The notes below the pieces were generated by a model, which ran no database searches, had not been told where the DNA came from, and worked only from the letters and a program-made list of their open reading frames with translations. A program made the position numbers and the translations under genes. From an uncultured Acidimicrobiales bacterium (GTDB lineage: Bacteria; Actinomycetota; Acidimicrobiia; Acidimicrobiales; SZUA-35): a stretch of 11,347 nucleotides of DNA. Numbering within the stretch: position 1 is the stretch's first letter; every line of letters starts with the position of its first letter. Below are positions 1-6,812 of this stretch, one piece after another. The stretch covers positions 1 to 11,347 of the forward strand of contig CALLIQ010000315.1 of NCBI GenBank assembly GCA_938008925.1, in the 5' to 3' direction.

Positions 1-375
1 GTCGCCATCGACCAGACCCGTGTGGCAACCAATCGCGCCCGTGCCGTCGCCGGCACCACCCGTCAAGCCTCGGGTGCCGTCGGCGATGCTCGCCGCCAAC
101 TGCGGGATCGAATCGGCGCCGTTCGCAGCGACGTCCGGGACGAGTCCGAGTCGGCCCGTCGCCGGATCAAGAGTGACGTCCTGCGCGACCGCGAAGGTCC
201 AGGGGCGGCGCTCGATGCGCTCCTCGATCTGCGAGATGTCGAAGAGGAGCCGCTTCCCGAGGTGCCCGAGGCCGTCGGCCGCGGTCGACGTCGCCACCGT
301 CGGGCTCTTCCGGAGGCGCCGGTGAACCGGGTGCAGCGCTCCTATCGGCGCAGCGTCAAACCCTGGGATCGCTAG
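1..375 (+). CDS. 3' end of an unidentified basic protein (5' end outside window)
   Basis: The reading frame is open from the first base and ends at TAG (373-375), giving the last 124 residues of a protein whose start lies upstream. Codon third positions are mostly G or C in this frame, which supports coding over the overlapping +2 frame. The visible part begins with a region of about 65 residues rich in Arg, Ala, Asp and Gln, with heptad-like spacing that looks amphipathic and helical (for example RQLRDRIGAVRSDVRDESES), then a Pro/Glu-rich linker (EEEPLPEVPEAV), then a strongly basic tail ending RRSVKPWDR. I do not recognise the family. In many Actinobacteria the gene before alaS encodes a small membrane or helical protein such as a DUF948/YtxH-like one, and the helical region would be compatible with that, but this is only a guess from position. 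A GTG at 22 is an internal codon rather than a convincing start. Confidence 0.6.
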   Translation, partial: VAIDQTRVATNRARAVAGTTRQASGAVGDARRQLRDRIGAVRSDVRDESESARRRIKSDVLRDREGPGAALDALLDLRDVEEEPLPEVPEAVGRGRRRHRRALPEAPVNRVQRSYRRSVKPWDR

Positions 376-434
376 TCCATCGCCGCTCGGTTCGGCCCCG
401 GCGGTTATCACCCGGGCTCCGGCAGGCCTGGCAG

Positions 435-440
435 TACAAT
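435..440 (+). promoter_or_regulatory. Candidate -10 element (TACAAT) for alaS
   Basis: TACAAT matches the bacterial -10 consensus TANNNT/TATAAT closely and stands out in very G+C-rich DNA. It lies 10 bases before the alaS ATG at 451, so transcription would begin about 446-448 and leave a leader of only a few bases. No Shine-Dalgarno sequence lies before the ATG, which fits near-leaderless translation. I see no good -35 hexamer at 16-18 bases upstream. The site sits in the 75-bp gap after the upstream gene's stop, the natural place for the promoter of this gene cluster. Confidence 0.5.
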
Positions 441-450
441 CGACGCACTT

Positions 451-3051
451 ATGAAAGCCAATGAGCTGCGCCGAACCTTCATCGACTTCTTCACCCAGCG
501 GGATCACCAGCTGATCTCCTCGGCGAGCCTCATCCCACACGACCAGACCCTGCTGTTCGTGAACTCGGGCATGGTGCCGTTCAAGCCGTACTTCGTCGGC
601 GAGGAACGCCCGCCACACCCTCGGGCCGTCAGCGTCCAGAAGTGCGTTCGCGCCGGCGGCAAGCACAACGATCTCGACGAGGTCGGCCGGACCGCTCGGC
701 ATCTCACGTTCTTCGAGATGATGGGCAACTTCAGCTTCGGCGACTACTTCAAGGAACAGGCCATTCCGCAGGCCTGGGAGTTCTTCACCGAGGTGCTCGG
801 GCTCGACGCCGACCGCTTGTGGGTCACCGTGCACCTCACCGACGATGAAGCGGAAGAGATCTGGGCAACCGAGGTCGGCGTGCCCCGCGAGCGCATTCAG
901 CGGCTCGACGAGGACAACTGGTGGCGCATGGCCGACACCGGTCCGAACGGTCCGTGCTCGGAGATCTTCTGGGACAAGGGCCCGGCCTACGGCCCCGAGG
1001 GTGGCCCGGCCAATCCCGAGGCCGACGAGCGCTACGTCGAGATCTGGAACCTCGTGTTCATGCAGTTCGAGACCGACGAGAACGGCGACTCGACGCCGCT
1101 CCCGAAGCCGTCGATCGACACCGGTGCCGGTCTCGAGCGAATCCTCTCGGTGCTCCAGGGCAAAGACTCCGTCTTCGAGATCGACGAGATGGCACGCCTG
1201 ATCGACGCCGCCAGCACGGCCACCGGCTACCAGATCGGGGCCGACGACAACTCCGACCTCGCCCTTCGGGTGCTGGCCGAGCACGCCCGGACCATGACGT
1301 TCCTCGTGTCCGACGGTGTCTTCCCGTCGAACGAGGATCGGGGCTACGTCCTGCGCCGCATCATGCGTCGTGCCGTCCGCTTCGCCTACCTGCTCGGCGT
1401 CACCGAGCTCGTCACGCCGTCGCTCGTCGATGCCGTCGTCGAGATCATGGGTCCGGACTATCCCCAGCTCGTGTCGAGCCACGAACTCGTTCGCTCCGTC
1501 GTCGAGCGTGAGGAAACCCAGTTCCGTCGCACGCTGGCCAACGGACTGAAGATCCTCGACGAACGCCTCACCGAGGTCGCCGATGGCGGCGAGCTGCCCG
1601 GCTCGGTGGCCTTCCTGCTCCACGACACCTACGGCTTCCCCTATGAGGTCACCGAAGAGGTCGTGGCCGAACGGGGCTACACCGTCGACCGCGCCGGTTT
1701 CGACGCCGACATGGCCGAACAACGTGAGCGGGCCAAGGCCGCTCGCAAAGGTGCCGTGCAAGCCGCCGACTTCGAACAGGTCCAGGCGCTCATGGACGAT
1801 CACGGCGTGACCGACTTCGTCGGGCGCGATCAGCTCACCGACGTGCCGGCAACGGTCTCGTTGGTCACCGGCTTGGGCACCGACACCGTCAGCATCTTCC
1901 TCGACTCGAGCCCGTTCTACGCCGAGTCGGGTGGTCAGATGGGCGACACCGGCACGATCGAGGTGCGCTCGGAGGACGGTTCGGTCACGGCTCGGGCCGA
2001 GGTGCTCGACACGGTCTATGCCGTTCCCGGGGTCCACCGGCATCTCGTCACCATCACCGAGGGCGAGTTCATCGTCGGGTCGAAGGTGGCCGCATCGGTC
2101 GACGTCGAGCGGCGAGACGCCATCCGGCGCAACCACACCGGCACCCACATCCTCCACTGGGCGTTGCGCGAAGTGCTCGGCGATCACGTCCAGCAGCAGG
2201 GTTCGCTCGTCGCCCCCGATCGTCTGCGTTTCGACTTCAGCCACTTCGAGCCGCTGACGGCCGAACAGATCGCCGAGATCGAAGACCGCTCGAACGCGGC
2301 TGTGTTGTCCAACCCGGCGTGCGAACACGAAGAGATGACCAAAGCTCAAGCCGAAGAGAAGGGCGCGATTGCCTTCTTCGGCGACAAGTACGGCGATCTC
2401 GTCCGCGTGCTCGAAGCCGGACCTTCGCTCGAGTTCTGCGGCGGCACGCACGTCGGTGCGCTCGGCGACATCGGCCTCATCAAGATCGTGACCGAGGGAT
2501 CGATCGGCTCGAACATCCGGCGCGTCGAAGCGGTCACCGGCACCGGAGCGATCGAATTGTTGCGTTCCGAGCAGGCCGTCGTCGACCGCGCCGCCGAGAC
2601 GCTCAATGCACCTCGAGGCGAGGTCGCCGAGGCGATCGACAAGCGCGTTGCTGAGATCAAGGCGCTCAAAGACGAGGTCAAAGGCCTTCGCAAGCAACTC
2701 GCCGGCGGCCAAGCCACCGACCTCGCCGCAGCTGCGGTCGACGGCGTCGTCGTCGCCCGTGTCGACGGGCTCGCTCGCGACGATTTGAAAGACCTCGCCG
2801 TCACCCTCCGAGATCGACCCGAGATCCGTGCCGCCGTGCTCGGCGGCGCCGCCGATGGTGGTGGCGCCGCGTTGGTCGCCGCCGTGGCCGCCGACAGCGG
2901 CTTCGACGCCGGTGCGCTGGTCAAGGAAGGCTTCGCCAAGATCAAGGGAGGCGGCCGCACCGCTCCCGATCTGACGATGGCGGGTGGCAAGGATCCCGAG
3001 GGCGTCGACGACGCCCTGGCACTCGCCCGCACCGCCGCTGGCATCAGCTGA
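451..3051 (+). CDS. alaS: Alanyl-tRNA synthetase
   Basis: The enzyme joins alanine to tRNA-Ala using ATP and clears mischarged Ser/Gly-tRNA-Ala; it acts in the cytoplasm. The protein has 866 residues, close to the usual ~875. The class II catalytic core is at the N terminus: LFVNSGMVPFKPYF near residue 34, motif 2 TFFEMMGNFSFGDYF (about 86-100), and motif 3 DTGAGLERIL (from 223). The editing domain holds the zinc/tRNA-proofreading residues HTGTH (H562, H566) and CGGTH (C663, H667). A charged coiled-coil stretch (about 720-755) leads into a C-Ala domain that ends with the family's GGGRTAPDLTMAGG signature. All key residues I can check are present. The ATG at 451 gives the standard N terminus MKANELRRTF; there is no ribosome binding site, but a -10-like TACAAT lies just upstream. 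ruvX follows after 11 bases, so the two are probably co-transcribed. Confidence 0.98.
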   Translation: MKANELRRTFIDFFTQRDHQLISSASLIPHDQTLLFVNSGMVPFKPYFVGEERPPHPRAVSVQKCVRAGGKHNDLDEVGRTARHLTFFEMMGNFSFGDYFKEQAIPQAWEFFTEVLGLDADRLWVTVHLTDDEAEEIWATEVGVPRERIQRLDEDNWWRMADTGPNGPCSEIFWDKGPAYGPEGGPANPEADERYVEIWNLVFMQFETDENGDSTPLPKPSIDTGAGLERILSVLQGKDSVFEIDEMARLIDAASTATGYQIGADDNSDLALRVLAEHARTMTFLVSDGVFPSNEDRGYVLRRIMRRAVRFAYLLGVTELVTPSLVDAVVEIMGPDYPQLVSSHELVRSVVEREETQFRRTLANGLKILDERLTEVADGGELPGSVAFLLHDTYGFPYEVTEEVVAERGYTVDRAGFDADMAEQRERAKAARKGAVQAADFEQVQALMDDHGVTDFVGRDQLTDVPATVSLVTGLGTDTVSIFLDSSPFYAESGGQMGDTGTIEVRSEDGSVTARAEVLDTVYAVPGVHRHLVTITEGEFIVGSKVAASVDVERRDAIRRNHTGTHILHWALREVLGDHVQQQGSLVAPDRLRFDFSHFEPLTAEQIAEIEDRSNAAVLSNPACEHEEMTKAQAEEKGAIAFFGDKYGDLVRVLEAGPSLEFCGGTHVGALGDIGLIKIVTEGSIGSNIRRVEAVTGTGAIELLRSEQAVVDRAAETLNAPRGEVAEAIDKRVAEIKALKDEVKGLRKQLAGGQATDLAAAAVDGVVVARVDGLARDDLKDLAVTLRDRPEIRAAVLGGAADGGGAALVAAVAADSGFDAGALVKEGFAKIKGGGRTAPDLTMAGGKDPEGVDDALALARTAAGIS

Positions 3052-3062
3052 ACGATCGATCG

Positions 3063-3521
3063 ATGAATCGACGCTCGGTCGGAGTCGACTTCGGCTCACG
3101 TCGCATCGGCATCGCCATCTGCGATGCCGGTGGCATGGTCGCGACCCCGCACGAGACGATCAAACGGGTGGGCGACGAACGGGTCGAGCACGCAGCAATC
3201 CTCGAGATCGCAGCGGAGATCGAGGCGACCGGGATCGTGGTCGGTCTGCCGATCGACTTGGCGGGGGAGGAGGGCATCGCCGCTCGTGGCGTGCGGTCCG
3301 AGACCCGCCGACTGGCGAAGAAGACCGAGCTCCCGGTGCACCTCCACGACGAACGACTCACCACCGTGAGTGCGGACCGATCGCTCAGAGAGCAGGGTGT
3401 TCATCGATCTGAACGCAAGGACGTCATCGATCAGGTGGCCGCCGCGACGCTGTTGCAGAGTTGGCTCGACAGCCTCGACGGAACAGCCGATCAGCGGCTC
3501 TCGCGGGGTGACTCCACCTGA
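3063..3521 (+). CDS. ruvX: RuvX/YqgF family Holliday junction resolvase-like nuclease
   Basis: RuvX (YqgF) is an RNase H-fold nuclease of the Holliday-junction-resolvase group; in bacteria it is linked to 16S rRNA 5'-end maturation and recombination. The 152-residue protein, the typical size, has the family motifs in order: VDFGSRRIGIAICD near the N terminus (D9), VVGLPIDLAGEEG (about 59-71), HDERLTTVSAD (95-105, with E97) and KDVIDQVAAATLLQ (119-132, with D123). D9, E97 and D123 would form the acidic metal-binding active site. The ATG lies 11 bases after alaS within a repeated GATC run and has no clear ribosome binding site, so translation is probably coupled to alaS. The alaS-ruvX-mltG order is widespread in Actinobacteria. 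The last dozen residues are not conserved-looking. Confidence 0.95.
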   Translation: MNRRSVGVDFGSRRIGIAICDAGGMVATPHETIKRVGDERVEHAAILEIAAEIEATGIVVGLPIDLAGEEGIAARGVRSETRRLAKKTELPVHLHDERLTTVSADRSLREQGVHRSERKDVIDQVAAATLLQSWLDSLDGTADQRLSRGDST

Positions 3522-3534
3522 GCGAGCCACGCTC
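3520..3534. repeat. Short inverted repeat at the ruvX stop, next to the mltG -10
   Basis: GAGCG (3520-3524) and CGCTC (3530-3534) are perfect reverse complements around the 5-base loop AGCCA. The repeat overlaps the ruvX stop codon and abuts the TACGAT hexamer. Five pairs is short and can occur by chance in G+C-rich DNA; it is listed because a similar repeat lies in the same position before aroB. Confidence 0.25.
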
Positions 3535-3540
3535 TACGAT
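3535..3540 (+). promoter_or_regulatory. Candidate -10 element (TACGAT) for a leaderless mltG transcript
   Basis: TACGAT fits the TANNNT -10 pattern. Exactly seven bases separate it from the in-frame GTG at 3548, the spacing expected if transcription starts at or next to the start codon. The ATG at 3539 lies inside this hexamer and has no ribosome binding site, so the two readings compete. No convincing -35 hexamer is visible upstream, as is common at G+C-rich actinobacterial promoters. Confidence 0.45.
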
Positions 3541-3547
3541 GACCCCG

Positions 3548-4729
3548 GTGAACCCCTTCGACCAAGAGGAACCGAGCGAAGAAGTCGTCGACGACTCGTC
3601 GGCCGACCCGGTCGACTCCTCGCCCGATCCCGACGACCTCTACTGGGAAGACGAAGAGTTCGTCACCGTTCGTCCGGCTTGGTTCCGCATCGGCCGTGGC
3701 CTGATCTTCCTGGCCCTGATCGTCTACGTCGGCCTGTTCGCCTACCGGGGCGCAAGAGGTTGGTTCGATCGCCAGCTCGACCCCGAGGGTGAGCCCGGCG
3801 TCGAGGAAGTGATCATCGTGCCAAACGGTGCGACCACGGCCGACATCGGCCGGATCCTCGAAGATGCCGACGTCATCCCGAACAGCACGTTCTTCCGCTA
3901 CTACGCCCAGTCCGAGGGCGAGGGCAACTTCCAGGCAGGCGAGTACACGTTCCGGGTGAACTCCTCGGCTGGTGACGCCATCGAGGTTCTCAACGGTGGC
4001 CCCAGGCCGCAGGAGACCGTGCGGTTCACCGTTCGAGAAGGTCTGTGGATGGAGGAGATCATCCCCGAGATCGCTCGCCAGCTCGACAACGTGAGTGAGG
4101 CCGACCTTCGACGAGTGCTGGCCACCGGTCAGATCAACCCCCGCTATCGGCCCGTCGGCGAATCGAGCTGGGAAGGCCTGCTGTTCCCCGACACCTACGA
4201 GGTCAACGCCGAAGACGATGCGTTGGCGGTGCTCTTGAAGATGTCCGACGAGTTCACCGACGTCACCGGTGAGCTCGCCTTCGGCGCAGCCGACACGCAA
4301 CTCGGCTACACCGCCTACGAAGTGCTGATCGTCGCTTCCCTGGTCGAGGCCGAGACCAGGGTCGACTCCGAACGTGCCCTGGTCGCGAGCGTCATCTACA
4401 ACCGGGTCCGTGAAGGCATCCCGCTCGGCATCGATGCCACCTGCATCTACGCGACGGGTGATCGCGACGCGCCGCTCACCGGCGAGGTGCTGACGAACCT
4501 CCAGGAGACGGAGAACGAGTACTCGTGTCGCGGCCGCGTCGGCCTTCCCCCGACACCGATCAATGCGCCAGGCCGGGCCTCCCTCGAGGCCGCCATTCGT
4601 CCGGCCGAGAGCGAGTTCATCTACTACGTGCTCACCGACCCGGCCGGCATTCACACCTTCGCCGAGACCGAGGAAGAGTTCCTCGCCGCAAAGCAGATCT
4701 GTATCGACCGCGGCCTCGGCTGCGGCTGA
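3548..4729 (+). CDS. mltG: MltG/YceG-like endolytic transglycosylase
   Basis: MltG is an inner-membrane lytic transglycosylase that cuts nascent glycan strands and so acts as a terminase of peptidoglycan synthesis. From GTG 3548 the protein has 393 residues: an acidic cytoplasmic N terminus rich in Asp/Glu/Ser/Pro (1-45), one membrane segment (about 49-67, GLIFLALIVYVGLFAY), then an extracellular part with a LysM-like VPNGATTADIGRIL segment, the family signature WEGLLFPDTY (208-217), the catalytic motif ASLVEAET with Glu 267, and the C-terminal LPPTPINAPGRASLEAA and YYVLTDPAGIHTFAET motifs. All signatures are present. I prefer the GTG because TACGAT lies seven bases upstream; an ATG three codons earlier (3539) is the alternative and would give 396 residues. 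The stop TGA shares its A with the aroE ATG, so translation of the two is probably coupled. Confidence 0.95.
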   Translation: MNPFDQEEPSEEVVDDSSADPVDSSPDPDDLYWEDEEFVTVRPAWFRIGRGLIFLALIVYVGLFAYRGARGWFDRQLDPEGEPGVEEVIIVPNGATTADIGRILEDADVIPNSTFFRYYAQSEGEGNFQAGEYTFRVNSSAGDAIEVLNGGPRPQETVRFTVREGLWMEEIIPEIARQLDNVSEADLRRVLATGQINPRYRPVGESSWEGLLFPDTYEVNAEDDALAVLLKMSDEFTDVTGELAFGAADTQLGYTAYEVLIVASLVEAETRVDSERALVASVIYNRVREGIPLGIDATCIYATGDRDAPLTGEVLTNLQETENEYSCRGRVGLPPTPINAPGRASLEAAIRPAESEFIYYVLTDPAGIHTFAETEEEFLAAKQICIDRGLGCG

Positions 4730-5592
4730 TGGCCCGTCGACCGATCACGGGCCAGACCCGGCTCGCCGCCGTGATCGGCGACCCGGTTCGACACTCGTTG
4801 TCGCCGGCCATCCACAACGCCGGTTTCGAAGCCCTCGACCTCGACTGGGCCTACGTGGCGCTTCCGGTGTCGGCCGGCGGAGGAGCCGATGCGTTGGCTG
4901 CGATGGCCACGTTCGGTCTCGAAGGGCTATCGGTCACGATGCCGCTCAAGGACGAGATCGCCGCTGCGGTCGACGTCGCCAGCGACGCCGTCACCGCGTT
5001 GGGCGCATGCAACTGTGTCGTCCGTGACGGCGACCGTCTGGTCGGCCACAACACCGATGGCGACGGCTTCGTTCAGGCGCTGACCGAGGAGAGCGGCGAA
5101 TCCGTCGACGGAAAGAGCGTCGCCGTGGTCGGCGCTGGCGGCGCTGCGAGAGCCATCATCGACGCCCTCGGGCGAACGGGTGCGGCGTCGATCGTCGTGG
5201 TCAACCGCACACTCGATCGGGCTGAGCGAGCCGCTGCGCTCGCGTCGGTCGCCACCGTCGCCGCAGCTGACCAGGCCGTCGAAGCGATCGCGGCGTGCGA
5301 CGTGGTGGTCAATGCCACCTCGGTCGGCATGGGCTGGGTTCCCGGCGGCTCGGGCGGCGCCGCCGACCTCCCGATTCCACTCGAGGGTTTGCGTTCGGGC
5401 CAGATCGTCGCCGACATCGTCTACCAGCCGCTCGAGACGCCGTTGCTCGCCGAGGCCCGCGCTCGCAAACTCGTGACCGTCGGCGGCGTCGGCATGCTGG
5501 TCCATCAGGCGGCGATCGCGTTCGAGCACTGGACTGGCCAGCCGGCCCCGCTCGATGCCATGCGAGCAGCGGTCGCCGACCTGATCAGCTGA
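4729..5592 (+). CDS. aroE: Shikimate dehydrogenase (NADP+)
   Basis: AroE reduces 3-dehydroshikimate to shikimate, step 4 of the shikimate pathway to chorismate and aromatic amino acids. The protein has 287 residues. The substrate domain carries RHSLSPAIHN (S23 and S25 bind shikimate), SVTMPLK with catalytic Lys 74, and HNTDGDG with Asp 110. The nucleotide-binding domain has the glycine-rich loop GAGGAAR (135-141) and VVNRT (157-161), where the Asn-Arg-Thr favours NADPH. NATSVGM (195-201), VYQPLETPLL (231-240) and GGVGMLVHQA (252-261) complete the set. The start is the ATG that overlaps the mltG stop by one base (TGATG); the frame stays open further upstream, but that part is not AroE-like. 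The usual partners aroC and aroK do not follow; a DUF4388 gene comes next after a 96-base gap. Confidence 0.96.
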   Translation: MARRPITGQTRLAAVIGDPVRHSLSPAIHNAGFEALDLDWAYVALPVSAGGGADALAAMATFGLEGLSVTMPLKDEIAAAVDVASDAVTALGACNCVVRDGDRLVGHNTDGDGFVQALTEESGESVDGKSVAVVGAGGAARAIIDALGRTGAASIVVVNRTLDRAERAAALASVATVAAADQAVEAIAACDVVVNATSVGMGWVPGGSGGAADLPIPLEGLRSGQIVADIVYQPLETPLLAEARARKLVTVGGVGMLVHQAAIAFEHWTGQPAPLDAMRAAVADLIS

Positions 5593-5674
5593 GCGGCCAC
5601 CTGGTCCGTTCGGCTCAGCATCGGGTCGCAGGTGCCGATGGAGCCGGAACTCGCGGAAAAGACCCGCTGGTCGC

Positions 5675-5681
5675 GGAAGGA
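5675..5681 (+). promoter_or_regulatory. Ribosome binding site that decides the DUF4388 start
   Basis: GGAAGGA is a strong Shine-Dalgarno match seven bases before the ATG at 5689. It favours that ATG over the earlier in-frame GTG (5632) and ATG (5638), neither of which has a ribosome binding site. The conserved domain also begins directly at this ATG. Confidence 0.7.
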
Positions 5682-5688
5682 CAGGCAC

Positions 5689-6807
5689 ATGCTGCAGGGC
5701 TCACTGGACAACTTCACCATCCCGGAGATTCTCGGGCTTCTGGCTTCGACGACGAAGACCGGCCGGCTGAAGATCTCGGGTGATCGAGGCACCGGTTCGA
5801 TCTGGTGCGAAGACGGCAAACTCCAGTACGCCGAGGCATCGAAGCTGGCCGGAATCAACACCATCGACGACGTCATGCTGGAGCTCCTGCGCTACCAGTC
5901 CGGCAACTTCTCGTTCCACGCCGACGACCTGCTCCCCGACGATGCAGAGCCGACCAGCGAAGAGGTCGACACCGTGCTCGCTGGCGCCGCAACCCGCCTC
6001 GACGAGTGGTACGCCATCGAAGCCGTCGTTCCGAGCCTCGGACACTCCCTCACGCCGGTCGCCGCCCTGGCTACCGACGACGTCACGCTCGAGGCTGACG
6101 AGTGGGAGTTCCTCGTCGCCATCGGTGATTCGCGGACGGTCGGTGACGTTGCGAGCCGACTCGGTCTCGGTGAGATCGACGTGAGCCGTCGAGCCAAGGG
6201 CTTGATCGAACGTTCGCTCGTCGACATCACCGAACACCCGAATCGTCGCACTGCAGACTTCGCCGGCGCCGTAGTGGATGAGCCCGCTTCAGCGGATGAG
6301 CCCGCCGAAGAGGTCGCGATCGACGAGCCGACCTCTGCGAACGAGAGCCTGCCCATCGAGGAGATCCTGCCCGCCGTCGAGCCGATCGCCTTCGACGAAC
6401 CAGTGGTCACGGCCGACTCGCCCGTCCTCGCCTCGCCGGTGTTCGATTCGCCCGTCCTCGAATCAGCAGCACTCGACTCGGCGTTCGTCGCCGACTCGGG
6501 CGTCACCCCGGTCGCCGGTCTCGCCGACGACTCCGTCAGTGAATCGTCGACCGAGATGTTCGCTGACGCCTTGGCCGAGTCGGTCGGTGAGCCGATCGAG
6601 TCCAACGAAGAGGTCGGCCTGACGAGTTCGATCTTCGAGCCGGCTCCGTCGTCGGACACGTCGCGAGCCTCAGCCTCGGCCTCGACGACCGCCGCAGAGT
6701 CATCCGAGCCAGCCGACCTCGCCAGCCTGCGTGAGTCGATTCTCTCCGAGGACGGTTCCGGCACCGACACCAGCGTGCTGATGCAGTTCCTCAACGACGA
6801 CCGCTGA
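5689..6807 (+). CDS. DUF4388 (PATAN-like) domain protein with acidic low-complexity C-terminal region
   Basis: The 372-residue protein starts with a DUF4388/PATAN-type domain (about 1-85: LQGSLDNFTIPEILGLL, TGRLKI, GSIWCEDGKLQYAEA, YQSGNFSF), a fold found in bacterial signalling and motility proteins with unknown ligand. A second helical part (about 103-181) includes DSRTVGDVASRLGL and LIERSLVDI and looks like the winged-helix-like module that often follows DUF4388. Residues 182-340 are low-complexity, acidic, and rich in Ser/Ala/Pro/Glu with short tandem repeats, so probably disordered. The end (341-372: DLASLRESIL to LMQFLNDDR) again looks ordered and helical. No membrane segment or signal peptide is visible, so it is likely cytoplasmic. 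Start chosen from the GGAAGGA site; the frame is open from GTG 5632. The prepilin peptidase gene follows after five bases, which suggests co-translation and perhaps a role in pilus or surface regulation. That role is inference from position only. Confidence 0.85.
   Translation: MLQGSLDNFTIPEILGLLASTTKTGRLKISGDRGTGSIWCEDGKLQYAEASKLAGINTIDDVMLELLRYQSGNFSFHADDLLPDDAEPTSEEVDTVLAGAATRLDEWYAIEAVVPSLGHSLTPVAALATDDVTLEADEWEFLVAIGDSRTVGDVASRLGLGEIDVSRRAKGLIERSLVDITEHPNRRTADFAGAVVDEPASADEPAEEVAIDEPTSANESLPIEEILPAVEPIAFDEPVVTADSPVLASPVFDSPVLESAALDSAFVADSGVTPVAGLADDSVSESSTEMFADALAESVGEPIESNEEVGLTSSIFEPAPSSDTSRASASASTTAAESSEPADLASLRESILSEDGSGTDTSVLMQFLNDDR
6276..6305 (+). repeat. Direct repeat in the acidic linker (DEPA units)
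   Basis: GGATGAGCCCGC occurs at 6276-6287 and again at 6294-6305, 18 bases (six codons) apart in frame, encoding DEPASA and DEPAEE; a related IDEPTSAN unit follows. Identity at DNA level points to recent in-frame duplication within the disordered part of the DUF4388 protein. Confidence 0.7.
6418..6460 (+). repeat. Direct repeat in the acidic linker (DSPVL units)
   Basis: TCGCCCGTCCTCG occurs at 6418-6430 and 6448-6460, 30 bases (ten codons) apart and in frame. The encoded segments read DSPVLASPVF and DSPVLESAAL, and weaker copies (SPVFDSP, LDSAFVADS) surround them. This marks a degenerate repeat tract in the low-complexity region. Confidence 0.65.
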
Positions 6808-6812
6808 TCGCC

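Noticed and set aside
395..417. Possible hairpin (GCCCCGG with CCCGGGC, 9-base loop) between the upstream gene and alaS, as a terminator
   Set aside because: The stem has a central C-C mismatch, there is no T-run, and such G+C-rich pairings are common by chance here.
423..430. 8-bp palindrome CAGGCCTG just before the alaS -10, as an operator
   Set aside because: Too short, does not extend, and no second copy was noticed near other promoters.
3051..3066. GATC-rich repeat (cgatcgatcgatg) at the alaS-ruvX junction, as a special site
   Set aside because: Only a few tetramers long, and GATC/CGAT runs are frequent in the surrounding coding DNA.
3491..4654. Minus-strand open frame of 387 codons opposite mltG
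   Set aside because: Almost perfectly overlaps a clear MltG gene; composition shadow.
5632..5688. GTG 5632 or ATG 5638 as start of the DUF4388 gene
   Set aside because: No ribosome binding site before either; the ATG at 5689 has GGAAGGA at ideal spacing and begins right at the conserved domain.
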